From NCBI GenBank assembly GCA_037039925.1, contig JAXRKP010000644.1, positions 116,001 to 180,000 on the forward strand: 64,000 nucleotides of DNA. The letters run 5' to 3'. The notes beneath the pieces are model-generated. The model was not told the origin of the DNA. It made no database searches and was given only the letters and a program-made list of their open reading frames with translations. Positions 1 to 12,100 of the stretch are shown piece by piece; the first letter of the stretch is position 1, and every line of letters begins with the position of its first letter. The stretch comes from Doris montereyensis. Its lineage: Eukaryota > Mollusca > Gastropoda > Nudibranchia > Dorididae. The position numbers were made by a program, and so were the translations under genes.

Positions 1-2105
1 CACTGATGTTTTCTTACCTAGAGCTTACTAAAATTACAATAAGTCAATTTCACTGGTGTTTTCTCACCTAAAGCTTACTAAAATTACAATAAGTCAATTT
101 CACTGGTGTTTTCTTACCTAGAGCTTACTAAAATTAATCAATTTAAGTCTAGAATTTCAATTAACAATTTCACTGATGTTTTCTCACCTAGAGCTTACTA
201 AAATTACAATAAGTCAATTTCACTGGTGTTTTCTTTCGTACTAAAATTACAATAAGTCAATTTCACTGGTGTTTTCTTAGCTTACTAAAATTACAATAAA
301 TCAATTTCACTGATGTTTTCTTACCTAGAGCTTACTAAAATTACAATAAGTCAATTTCACTGATGTTTTCTTACCTAGAGCTTACTAAAATTACAATAAG
401 TCAATTTCACTGGTGTTTTCTCACCTAGAGCTTACTAAAATTACAATTAATCAATTTCACTGATGTTTTCTTACCTAGAGCTTACTAAAATTACAATAAG
501 TCAATTTCACTGGTGTTTTCTCACCTAGAGCTTACTAAAATTACAATTAATCAATTTCACTGATGTTTTCTTACCTAGAGCTTACTAAAATTACAATTAA
601 TCAATTTCACTGATGTTTTCTCACCAAGAGCTTACTAAAATTACAATTAATCAATTTCACTGACGTTTTCTCTCCTAGCTTACTAAAATTACAAATAATC
701 AATTTCACTGATGTTTTCTCACCTAGAGCTTACTACAATTACAATTAATCAATTTCACTGATGTTTTCTTACCTAGAGCTTACTACAATTACAACTAATC
801 AATTTCACTGACGTTTTCTCACCTAGAGCTTACTAAAATTACAATTAATCAATTTCACTGATGTTTTCTCACCTAGAGCTTGCTAAAATTACAATAAGTC
901 AATTTCACTGGTGTTTTCTTACCTAGAGCTTACTAAAATTACAATAAGTCAATTTCACTGGTGTTTTCTCACCTAAAGCTTACTAAAATTACAATAAGTC
1001 AATTTCACTGGTGTCTTCTTACCTAGAGCTTACTAATATTACAATTAATCAATTTCACTGATGTTTTCTCACCTAGAGCTTACTAAAATTACAATTAATC
1101 AATTTCACTGATGTTTTCTCACCTAGAGCTTACTAAAATTACAATAAGTCAATTACACTGGTGTTTTCTTACCTAGAGCTTACTAAAATTACAATAAGTC
1201 AATTTCACTGGTGTTTTCTCACCTAAAGCTTACTAAAATTACAATAAGTCAATTTCACTGGTGTTTTCTTACCTAGAGCTTACTAATATTACAATTAATC
1301 AATTTCACTGATGTTTTCTTACCTAGAGCTTACTAAAATTACAATTAATCAATTTCACTGATGTTTTCTCACCTAGAGCTTACTAAAATTACAATAAGTC
1401 AATTTCACTGGTGTTTTCTCACCTAGAGCTTACTAAAATTACAATTAATCAATTTCACTGATGTTTTCTAAAATTACAATAAGTCCTAGAGCTTACTAAA
1501 ATTACAATTAATCAATTTCACTGATGTTTTCTCACCTAGAGCTTACTAAAATTACAATTAATCAATTTCACTGACGCTTTTTCAATTAATCAACCTAGCT
1601 TACTAAAATTACAATTAATCAATTTCACTGATGTTTTCTTATCTAGAGCTTACTAAAATTACAATTAATCAATTTCACTGATGTTTTCTTACCTAGAGCT
1701 TACTAAAATTACAATTGATCTATTTCACTGATGTTTTCTCACCTAAAGCTTACTAAAATTACAATTAATCAATTTCACTGATGTTTTCTCACCTAGAGCT
1801 TACTATAATTACAATTAATCAATTTCACTGGAGTTATCCTACCTAAGGCATGCTCAAATTACAAGAAATCAATTTCACTAATGTTTTCATAACTAGAGCT
1901 TGCTCAAATGACAAGAAATCAATTTCATTAATGTTTTCTTAACTAGAGCTTGCTCAAATTACAAGAAATCAATTTCATTGATGTTGTCTTAACTAGAGCT
2001 TGCTCAAATTACAATAAATTAATTTCACTGATGTTTCTTTAACCAGAGCTTGCTCAAATTACAATAAATAAATTTCACTGGTGTTGTCTTACCTAGGGCT
2101 TTCTC
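1..2105. repeat. 50 bp tandem array (about 41 copies), intronic
   Basis: The period is exactly 50 bp over most of the stretch (units begin at 1, 51, 101), with a few truncated or internally deleted units, for example near 235-290 and 1465-1490. Units vary mainly at a few positions (cactgatg/cactggtg; aataagtc/aattaatc), and these variants occur in runs, as expected of unequal exchange. Units decay from about 1820 to 2105, so the right edge is the old edge, while the left edge is cut by the window. The array lies in the MCM3AP intron downstream of the exon at 2909-3109. Read on the MCM3AP sense strand, each unit contains CTCTAGGTAAGAAAA, a good 5' splice-site match. Confidence 0.95.
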
Positions 2106-2830
2106 AAATTCGCGGGAAAAGATGAAAGCGCCCTCCTCGTCAAAACTTGATAAGGGTGAGGGGAGCTTGAAAGCGGGCAATGGTCCTCCATAAATAGTCT
2201 AAAAATGAGAAACAATTTGGCAGCATGGAGGTATAAATTAGAAAAGGTATATGAGGAAAATTGAATCAACTATATATATACACATATAGTGATATAATGA
2301 TATTACGATGTTGTACAATCGGTGAGCCTGCACTTGTGCGGAAATCTGGACTATATATCCATCTTTTATCTTTTTACATATATCATTTTGGGTTTTTTTC
2401 TCTAAAGATAGCCATAACTCATTGTAAATGCAGCATAAGCACATTGATTTTACAGGGAGATCTTTGATTATGTTTTACAACAGCTGATTTTAACATAAAG
2501 TACCGAACAAACATGTTTCTTTCGTCTCCACCAAAGTATGTTTTCTGAATCTTTTTACACAACTTTAATTGGTGATTCATTCACTAAGTAGCCACAAGAT
2601 ATTTCGGTCACATGTCTTCTAGGACAGTATACTTTTTACTTTGCCAAATCATCTGTGAAATGCAAGTATACCGCCCTTCTGGGCCTTTGAAGAACATAAA
2701 GCTTATTGTATCATGATGCCATTGGTAAAATGGTCTGATGCATTGAATTTTACCCCATCCATCATATATGTGATGATCTCAGGTTGAATCGAGAGGGGAA
2801 AAGCAAGATGAACGGCCTTATACGAGATTA
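2106..2830. other. Intronic sequence with dispersed-repeat fragments
   Basis: No gene is visible. About 50 bp at 2321-2375 (gtgagcctgcacttgtgcgg and following) recurs diverged at 20418-20475, so it is a dispersed repeat. The segment 2745-2820 (ttttaccccatccatc, gtgatgatctcaggtt, gcaagatgaa) matches a SINE-like family also seen near 6735, 47990 and 56060. Confidence 0.5.
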
Positions 2831-2908
2831 TTACGATGAAGATATATGTTGTCTTATCCACTCATCAGCCTCCCACCCCAATTCTGTTTTTTTTTTTTTT
2901 ACACTGAC

Positions 2909-3109
2909 CTCGCCTACAGACAGGGTCTGCTTGCTTTCAATGAGGGAAGGTGATCTGAAATGAGGTATAGAGCTTTCAGGTTCCAGGAAAGAGCGGCTGT
3001 CCAGAATGACATCACTTCCATCAATCTCCACACAGTAATAGGAGCAAAAGTCCTGGACTTGTTGACTGTCTTCAAACTTGAGGAGTCGGATTATTTCATC
3101 CACTGAAAA
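2909..3109 (-). CDS. MCM3AP: MCM3AP SAC3 winged-helix exon (last in window)
   Basis: A 201 bp open exon in phase 0: [40 protein letters not shown] and [10 protein letters not shown], ending TLSVGE. This is the winged-helix end of SAC3. The acceptor is TTCTCTCAG and the donor GAG/GTCAGT. The next exon is beyond the left edge. Confidence 0.92.
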
Positions 3110-6100
3110 CTGAGAGAACGCATACATAGAGGAGATTATACTTTAGTACATTTATCGAAAGAAATGAGAATGAAAGTAACACGTTCATTGAAAGACAACA
3201 TTATGAAGGATGAATAAAATGTTGATTGAAATAAATTTTGCCTCTTCTTTTATATTGGCTCTTTTAACCAGATTTTGTGACATTTAGAACATCACATATA
3301 GTGTCTGATTATTATTGTTTGGGGGGGGGAGTTCAGAATATTTATGCAGGAGTCAAATCATACTCTCAAACCAGAATTCCTGTAATTCAGAATCAATTTT
3401 CAGCAGCTGTCATTATAAAGTCATTAAAAATACTCTCCCTTAGGAAAGACATCCCATATCATGACCTTGTTTTATACATTATACACTGTGTCAACAGCTG
3501 GTGTTTTTTTTATCATCTTCACAAACAAAAATGTGTGGATTCTAAAATATAATGTGCAGTTTTTGGAGGAAAAAAAATAACTTTTATTGATAATTGAACA
3601 AACTTATGGATTATCTCAATGCTTTTGTAAAAAATGCATAAAACTGAGCTACTCTATTTTACAAAACATTAAAACGTATACGTGAGACTTTCCATAATGG
3701 CATGAAGTCTCTATTTACAAAGTTTCAAGTTTCTTTCTGTTTGTCTTTCTCTCTCTCTCCTCTCTCTCCCCCTCAGTGCCTTAGGTTTGAATATGGGAAG
3801 CCTGTCTCTTTTTGTTTGTCTGTCTATCTCTCTCTCTCCTCCCTCCCTCTCAGTGCCGTACGATTGAATATGAGAAGCCTGTCTCTTTCTGTCCGTTTGT
3901 TTTGTCTGTCTATCTCTCTCTCCCCCTCCCTCTCAGTGCCTTAGGATTGAATATGTGAGGCTTTCCACAATGGCATCTACAAAGTTTCAGGTTTCTCACA
4001 TGAAGCATACGTAAGCCTGTAAAATTTGAAAATGACCAATTTTAACATGTGAAATCCAAGATGGCCGCCAATTCTATGGCAACCGAAATATATAAGATGA
4101 TTTTCTTTATTGTCTTCTCTAATCTTGGCATGCTTAATCCAATGGTTACGGTTAAATCCAATTTTATTTACAGGCTTTAAATTTGCTCTCATCGTAATAT
4201 TCATAACCTTGAACATATATAGTATTCCAGTCGTTCAAGATGTGTGGAAACATTTTCATATAACGAATTCCATCACGATTAAAGTAAACAGCTCAAAACA
4301 TAAATGACAAGTAAGATTTGCTTTGATGGCTTAACAAACCTTGGAGGTGGTTCCTCTGTAGTAGGCTCTCTTGATTATACGAAGAGCCTGGCCTCTGATT
4401 TGATTAAAATAACGATGAAGGATGCAGCCATTGAGAAACGTGGTTTCCTCAATGAGTCTAAAAAACGAACGTAGTTCTTGTTGTTGAGCGCAGAATGAGC
4501 TTGAATGGCAAACTTGATAGGGCCTGATTCACGTAACTCAGGACGCAGCTGTTGAACTTCTCTGTCGATAAATTTAATGGATAGCACTTTACACATATAT
4601 AGCATTATCCTCTTCCAACTCTAATAAAAACTATTAATCTAAGCAAAATTACAAAAAAGGCATGTGTGATCTTTAACTTTGCTGATTTTTGCTAGGGTAC
4701 AGAATACTTTCATAGTCATTGTCTAATGGAAAGATAGATACAATATATTTATTACATACTGCAGAGCAGGTTGTTTTTAGTGCAGCAGTAGCTTAATCAT
4801 GATATTAATATGATAATAATAATACTAATAATACTAATAATACTACTACTACTAATAATAATAATACATTGATAGAGCGTCTGACATCTATCAAAGGTAC
4901 TCGATAGCGATGTATAATCAAAAATATAAAAATAATTTAAAAATTCATCATTTATTCAATGAATCTTATCAAAGCTGCTCGAAAGCTAAAAAAACAAGAT
5001 AAAGAGAAAGAAAAAGAAACAGAAATGAGAAGCAAACCCATGTCATCTACATTGGTTGTCTACAAGAGGGTGAAAAAAAGCAGACAAAACAAAAATGAAC
5101 TGTAGCGGTTAACAAGACTTGGGTTTCTGTCCTTTCTTCTGAAATTCGTTTTTGTCATTTTGAAAGCTTATAGAGACACAGACAAGTCAACTTCAAAATC
5201 TCAAAACTTAAAAGAGTTTTCTTAGCGATGTCTGAGATAATTTGTTTGTCTTCTTCATGTATACGTATTGTTCTATGGACAGTAAAAATACAATGACCCA
5301 AGATCTTAGGACTTCAAATAAATCTAGGCAAATTTCTCTAAAATTATGGCAAATCTTATTACCAAAACATCAGCAAATTTTCTCTACCAAAGAAAACGTG
5401 TAGAATATTTCATGCCAAATTTACAAGCAAATATTGGTACCTTCCCCAAAAAGAACTGGTAACATTGAAAGTTACCCACATCCACAACTACGACAGTGCA
5501 CGTTCCTGCTTTCTAAGCGCTGCCCCGTGTCAACACCATGTTGTATTGCTAGCTGGACGAACAAGGTCTGGATGCCTGATTTCAAACCTTCGTAATGGGT
5601 GTCTGGTGTGTCTGACTGAGGGTCGTTGTGAACCGGAATTTGCCACATTGTGTACATAACATGTCTAAAGCACTAATGCAGGTGTAACAATTGTGGATTT
5701 GCTAACATGGCAATCAAATTATGATAACAAGTGTGCATTGGAATAAATAATTATGGCGGAAAAGATGATGATAATCAATGCAAGCCCATGAAAGATTGTC
5801 CCAATTAGCCGAGGACCTTTCCCGTTTAGAGAGGTCAAATATATAGAAAACATTCTGTACCCTGTCATTTCTTCCCGATTAGCCGGGTTTCCAATTAGAA
5901 AGGTTCCACTGTATTAATATAATTATTATCATTATTGAAAAAGACATTAAAAAAAGAATTTAAATAAGGAAACGCGGATGACAGATTTAATTTCCGAGCA
6001 TTATTTCTGAAAGCAGATCTTGTCCATTATGAAGTGTAGAGACGTGAAAAAAACAAAAGAAATCGGACTCCCAAAACCTCCAATGGGCAAACCTTAGAGT

Positions 6101-9100
6101 GTCGCCTTCGTTCAACTTCATCAAGGCCATGTAGGCCCTGAACTCGGTTTCATTTGGACAAGAGATTCCCTGCTTGGTTTCAAGGTCCGCATACAGCTCC
6201 TTCAACGTTTGGAGACATTTGGTCAAATTCTCGTTGTTGATCTTGTCATCAAAGGACATCATGTCTTCTTCACAGAGCCGCTCAGAGCAGAAAATGTGGA
6301 AGCGGGCACATTTTTCCAGCAGTTCAGCAACCTCCACAGTACACAGTTGCTGTTGGGTAATTTCCTGAATGAGAAGGCAAAGACAGAACTGTATTAACAG
6401 ACATGGTCTCTTAAATGAGAGAGCGTTATCAATATTTGGTATCCTCATTGAATAAAGCAGAAACATAACTGCTATCAACCTTGGGAGCCCTCAATGAACA
6501 AAGCAGAGTTTATTTATTTGATTTAATTTACCCACATCCACAACTAAGGTGATATCTGGGTTTTTGGTAGGATTTTTTATTTTGCCCGGACTAAACTCAA
6601 GAACATTTTTCAACCGTTGGCGGGGCTCGAACCCTCTACTTTTTGGTTAAGAGGTCAACACCTTGCACCTGGACTACTGAGTCCCACATAAAGAAGAGAC
6701 ATAACTGTTGTCAACCTTGGTTTGCTTTTTTAATTGAAATTTACCCTGTCCACCATTGTGGTGATCTCAGGGTCAATTAAGAGAAAACAGCAAGATGAAA
6801 GAGAAGTGAAAGAGTAAAAGGCAAGAAGCAGGACCTACCAGCAGCATATGCCGACACGTATCAACCTTGAGATCCCTCAATGAATAAAGCAGAGACATAA
6901 CTGTTATCAACCTTGAGATCCCTCAATGAATAAAGCAGAGACATAACTGTTATCAACCTTGAGATCCCTCAATGAATAAAGCAGAGACATAACTGTTATC
7001 AACCTTGAGATCCCTCAATGAATAAAGCAGAGACATACCTATTATCAACCTTGGGATCCTTTAATGAATAAAGCAGAGACATACCTATTATCAACCTTGG
7101 GATCCTTTAATGAATAAAGCAGGATCCTGGGATTTAATGAATAAAGCAGAGATATACCTATTATCAACCTTGGGATCCCTTAATGAATAAAGCAGAGATA
7201 TACCTATTATCAACCTTGGGATCCTTTAATGAATAAAGCAGAGATATATCTATTATCAACCTTGGGATCCTTTAATGAATAAAGCAGAGATATACCTATT
7301 ATCAACCTTGGGATCCTTTAATGAATAAAGCAGAGATATACCTATTATCAACCTTGAGATCCTTTAATGAATAAAGCAGAGACATACCTATTATCAACCT
7401 TGGGATCCTTTAATGAATAAAGCAGAGATATACCTATTATCAACCTTGGTTCCTTTAATGAATAAAGCAGAGACATAACTGTTATCAACCTTGAGATCCT
7501 CAATGAATAAAGCAGAGACATAACTGTTATCAACCTTGAGATCACTCAATGAATAAAGTAGAGATATAACTGTTATCAGCCTTGAGATCTTTTAATGAAC
7601 AAAGTAGAGATATAACTGCTATCAACCTTGAGATCCCTCAATGAATAAAGTAGAGATATAACTGTTATCAACCTTGAGATCCCTCAATGAATAAAGTAGA
7701 GATATAACTGCTATCAACCTTGAGATCCCTCAATGAATAAAGCAGAGACATAACTGTTATCAACCTTGAGATCCCTCAATGAATAAAGTAGAGATATAAC
7801 TGTTATCAACTTTGAGATCTTTTAATGAATAAAGTAGAGATATAACTGCTATCAACCTTGAGATCCCTCAATGAATAAAGCTGAGACATAACTGTTATCA
7901 ACCTTGAGATCTTTTAATGAATAAAGTAGAGATATAACTGTTATCAACCTTGAGATCTTTTAATGAATAAAGTAGAGATATAACTGTTATCAACTTTGAG
8001 ATCTTTTAATGAATAAAGTAGAGATATAACTGCTATCAACCTTGAGATCCCTCAATGAATAAAGCAGAGACATAACTGTTTTCAACCTTGAGATCTTTTA
8101 ATGAATAAAGTAGAGATATAACTGTTATCAACCTTGATATCTTTTAATGAATAAAGTAGAGATATAACTGTTATCAACCTTGAGATCTTTTAATGAATAA
8201 AGTAGACATATAACTGCTATCAACCTTGGGATCTTTTAATGCATAAAGTAGAGATATAACTGTTATCAACCTTGGGATCTTTTAATGAATAAAGCCGAGA
8301 CATAACTGTTATCAAGCTTGGGATCATTTCATGAATAAAGCAGAGACATAACTGTTATCAACCTTGGGATCTTTTAATGAATAAAGTAGAGATATAACTG
8401 TTATCAACCTTGAGATCTTTTAATGAATAATGTAGAGATATAACTGCTATCAACTTTGGGATCCCTCTGAGAATAATCAGAGACATAACAGCTATCAACC
8501 TTGGGATCCCTTAATGAATAAAGCAGAGACATAACTGTTATCAACCTTCGGATCCTTTAATAAATAAAGCAGAGACATAACTGTTATCAACTTTGGGATC
8601 CTTTAATGAATAAAGTAGAGACACAACTGCTATCAACCTTGGGATCCTCAGAGAATAAAGTAGAGACATAACTGCTATCATAAGAGAATAAAGTAGAGAC
8701 ATAACTGCTATCAACCTTGAGATCCCTCAATGAATAAAACAGAGACATAACTGCTATCAACCTTGAGATCCCTCAATGAATAAAGCAGAGATATAACTGC
8801 TATCAACCTTGAGATCCCTCAATGAATAAAGCAGAGACATAACTGCTATCAACCTTGGGATCCCTCAATGAATAAAGCAGAGACATAACTGTTATCAACC
8901 TTGGGATCCTTTAATGAATAAAGTAGAGACATAACTGCTATCAACCTTGGGATCCCTCAATGAATAAGGCAAGCACATAGCTGCTATCAACCTTGGGATC
9001 CCTCAGAGAATAAAACAGAGACATAACTGTTATCGACTTTGTGAGCCGTTAGAGAATAAAGCAGAGACACAACTGCTATCAACATTGGGATCCCTCAATG

Positions 9101-12100
9101 AATAAACAAGAGGCATAACTGTTATCAGCCTTGGGATCCCTCAATGAATAAAGCAGAGACATAACTGCCATCATCCTTGAGAGCCGTCAATGAATAAAGC
9201 AGAGACATAATTGCTATCAACCTTGGGATCCCTCAGAGAATAAAGCAGAGACATAACTGCTACCAACGTTGGGAGCCCTCAGAGAATAAGCAGACATAAC
9301 TGTTGGGAGCCCTCAATGAACGAAGCATAGGCCGCATATGTGATATCAACCTAGGATTTTTCAAATGAAAGAACATAATCTGTCATCATCATGAATGTCA
9401 TTTGATTAGCACCTTTTCTTCTGCTCCCCCCTTCCCCCATTTTTAAAGTATCACATTATCTTTATTAATATTGTAATGATTTTTATCATAATGTATGTTG
9501 GTGATGTTATCATTCTAATTATTTATATTATAATTTTATTTATCCTTACCTTCATCCTATCATTAGTATTTTTTCATTATCATTATTACATTTACTTACT
9601 ATTTAACTCATAGAAATAATCAGATATGATAAAATATTGTAATTATTTGCCTCCTTTTCCCCCACTTCTTCTTCTTTGTATTTTCCCTCTTCTTCTTGTT
9701 GATCTTTTTCTTAGTGTTTCTATAAAATTCTCCCTCTTCTTCTTGTTCTCTATCTATTTCTTCCATGTTCTTCAATTCTACGAATTCTCCCTCTTCTTCC
9801 TCGCCTACTTCTTCTTCAGTTTCTCCATTTTTAAATTTCTCTCACTTCTTTTTCTCCATGTTCTCCTTCTTCTTATTATTATCATCACTTTGGGAAACAA
9901 ATAGCTTTTCTAGTCTAGTGCCAAACATTTCCGTAGAGACCAAAAAGGTGAAGCCTATAGTGACGCTGATGTGACAGACATTGCCATGGACCCAAGACGA
10001 CATTACAGTGGCAACGACCTCTTATCTTGCCAAGCAGCTATTTATTATTTGAAACTTTCCCCACAGTCGTTCAAAAGTTGAAGGCTGGCTGTTGCTGGTG
10101 TTCTGTTTGATTTTTTTTTTTCACACTGACAAACTGAACTATCTCTCAAACTCGTCCATAGTTTTCCCTTGTTTATCAAAAATGCAATTTAGGCCAATCA
10201 AGTGGATCACAGGTAAGGTAATGTAATGTATGGATGTTTCTCAATACAAATCTTTGCACACAGGCTAAGGATTTACACACAAGGTTAAAAGAACATACAA
10301 ACGGGAAAATTATACACAAAAAGAGGAAGGGGAGAAAAAGAAATCCAAACAGCAGGTAAGAATCTTCTCAACATTAAGTCCACATACACTGCTTGAAACA
10401 AATGTGAACATAAATATGAGGCAACATATCACGTAAGCATCCAGGTTCAGGCCACACAGAGAGACAGCTGATGAACCCCCCCTCCCCCCTTATCTTATCT
10501 ACAGGTACAATGTTAGTTGACATGTTTGTGTTGCCAATCAACACAGCATCCATCACATTATAACTGTGGGTGAAATCCACACCTGAAAGCATTGGGTTTC
10601 CCACAGCCGGACTGGACACTACTAATATAATTTCAGTGCGTGGAAAGTGTGTTGCAGTGTGACGGACTGTCTGTCTGTGCCAGGACTCTCATGGCTTCTT
10701 TAGAATTTCCCTTGACGGCTTTCATTTTCTGACTCTCATGGTTTGTTACGGATTTCCCTGACGGCTTTCATTTTCTGATTCTCATGGCTTGTTAAGGATT
10801 TCCCCTTCTGACTCTCATGGCTTGTTAAGGATTTACCTGACGGCTTTCATTTTCTGACTCTCGTGGCTTGTTAAGGATTTCTCCTGATGGCTTCATTTTC
10901 TGATTCTCATGGCTTGTTAAGGATTTCCCCTGACAGCTTTCATTTTCTGACTCTCATGGCTTGATTAGGGATTTCCCTAACAGTTTTCATTTTCTGACTC
11001 ATGGCTTGGTAAGGATTTCTCCTGACGGCTTTTATTTTCTTTCATGTGCTTTAAGTTTAATAATAATTTGTCTTGTAAGTAAATGAAATGATTTCAAACT
11101 TTCAGGCTTAGACGACTCATTTTCAAGTAATTATGGGAGGCAATACTCATCTTTTAAAAAATCGTTCTCTGTTAGGAATTCCCTTATTAGTCCCCCGATG
11201 AGACATGTAATTAGCTTTTTTTTTTTTAGTAGAAATCCTTCCTCTTTCCTCTTTTTCTTCATTAGTATTTGCTATTGGATTTTTCTGTCTGTGTGCGTGT
11301 TTGTATGTCCATGTGCATGTGTAGGTGGGAAATACCCTTTCTCCAGCTTATACCATAGACATGACAATCCTCATTGGTCTAAATTGGACCGTGGTCCACA
11401 CACTTCTTTAAGTTGGTGATTACTTGAAATTCATTGCAGACATTTTTTCATTGAAAAATTTCACCTCTATTGTTGGTATAACCTTTATCATGTTAAATTC
11501 CGTGTCATTAAAAAAAAAATTTTTTTTGCTTGTCATTGGTAGCATCTAAGGTTAGCATGTCAAATTCTGGCCATTTGGAACGGGTTTTCAATGATTTGTC
11601 AGAAATATTTATGACATATCTTTTCTTTTGAAGTCACAAAGATAAAGTCAGTTGGTGCTCATGTGCTAAACAGTTTTCCATAAAGCTAAATTCTATAACA
11701 AGATAAATCCAAATTTCTTATCTTCCCATTTCAGGTGCTGTCCAACACAGAGGGGTAAAATTGTGTGTCAGACATGGGTCTGCTACAGATGATGTTGTTA
11801 GGCATGCTCTGTGTGGTCAGCATATCCTCAGCCACAACAGATAAGAAAACAGTCAACGCTTTCAAAACACAGCACGTACGAACTGAAGTCCACGACTCAA
11901 TTCTAAATCCACAAAATGACCAAGATTCGTTAGGCTTGCTACCCATAAGGACTGCGTCAAATCACAGGTTCCAATATGACAGCAACTCATTAGGCCCTAT
12001 AGGTCCTCCTTACCCTGTTACCGCATCCTGGTTCATGGATCGATTCCAACTTGACCAATGGAATGAAACGCTGATGTCATTCAAAGCCCAAGGAGGTGAC

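Larger units (their letters stand above)
6410..9350. repeat. 46 bp tandem array (about 60 copies), intronic
   Basis: The consensus is tatcaaccttgagatccctc then aatgaataaagcagagacat and aactgt, with variants gggatcctttaatg and tagagatataact arranged in blocks (6.85-7.55, 7.55-8.45 and 8.45-9.3 kb). A SINE insertion (6520-6690) and a second SINE-like segment (6735-6850) interrupt the first units. A diverged monomer is already recognisable at 6365-6400, touching the 3' splice site of the SAC3 exon (cctgaatgagaaggcaaaga then cagaactgtattaac), so the array grows out of the splice acceptor. Confidence 0.95.

Noticed and set aside
9626..9974. 92-codon Leu/Phe/Ser-rich frame resembling a membrane peptide
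   Set aside because: Explained by CTTCTT/TTTC pyrimidine-rich low complexity. No conserved feature.
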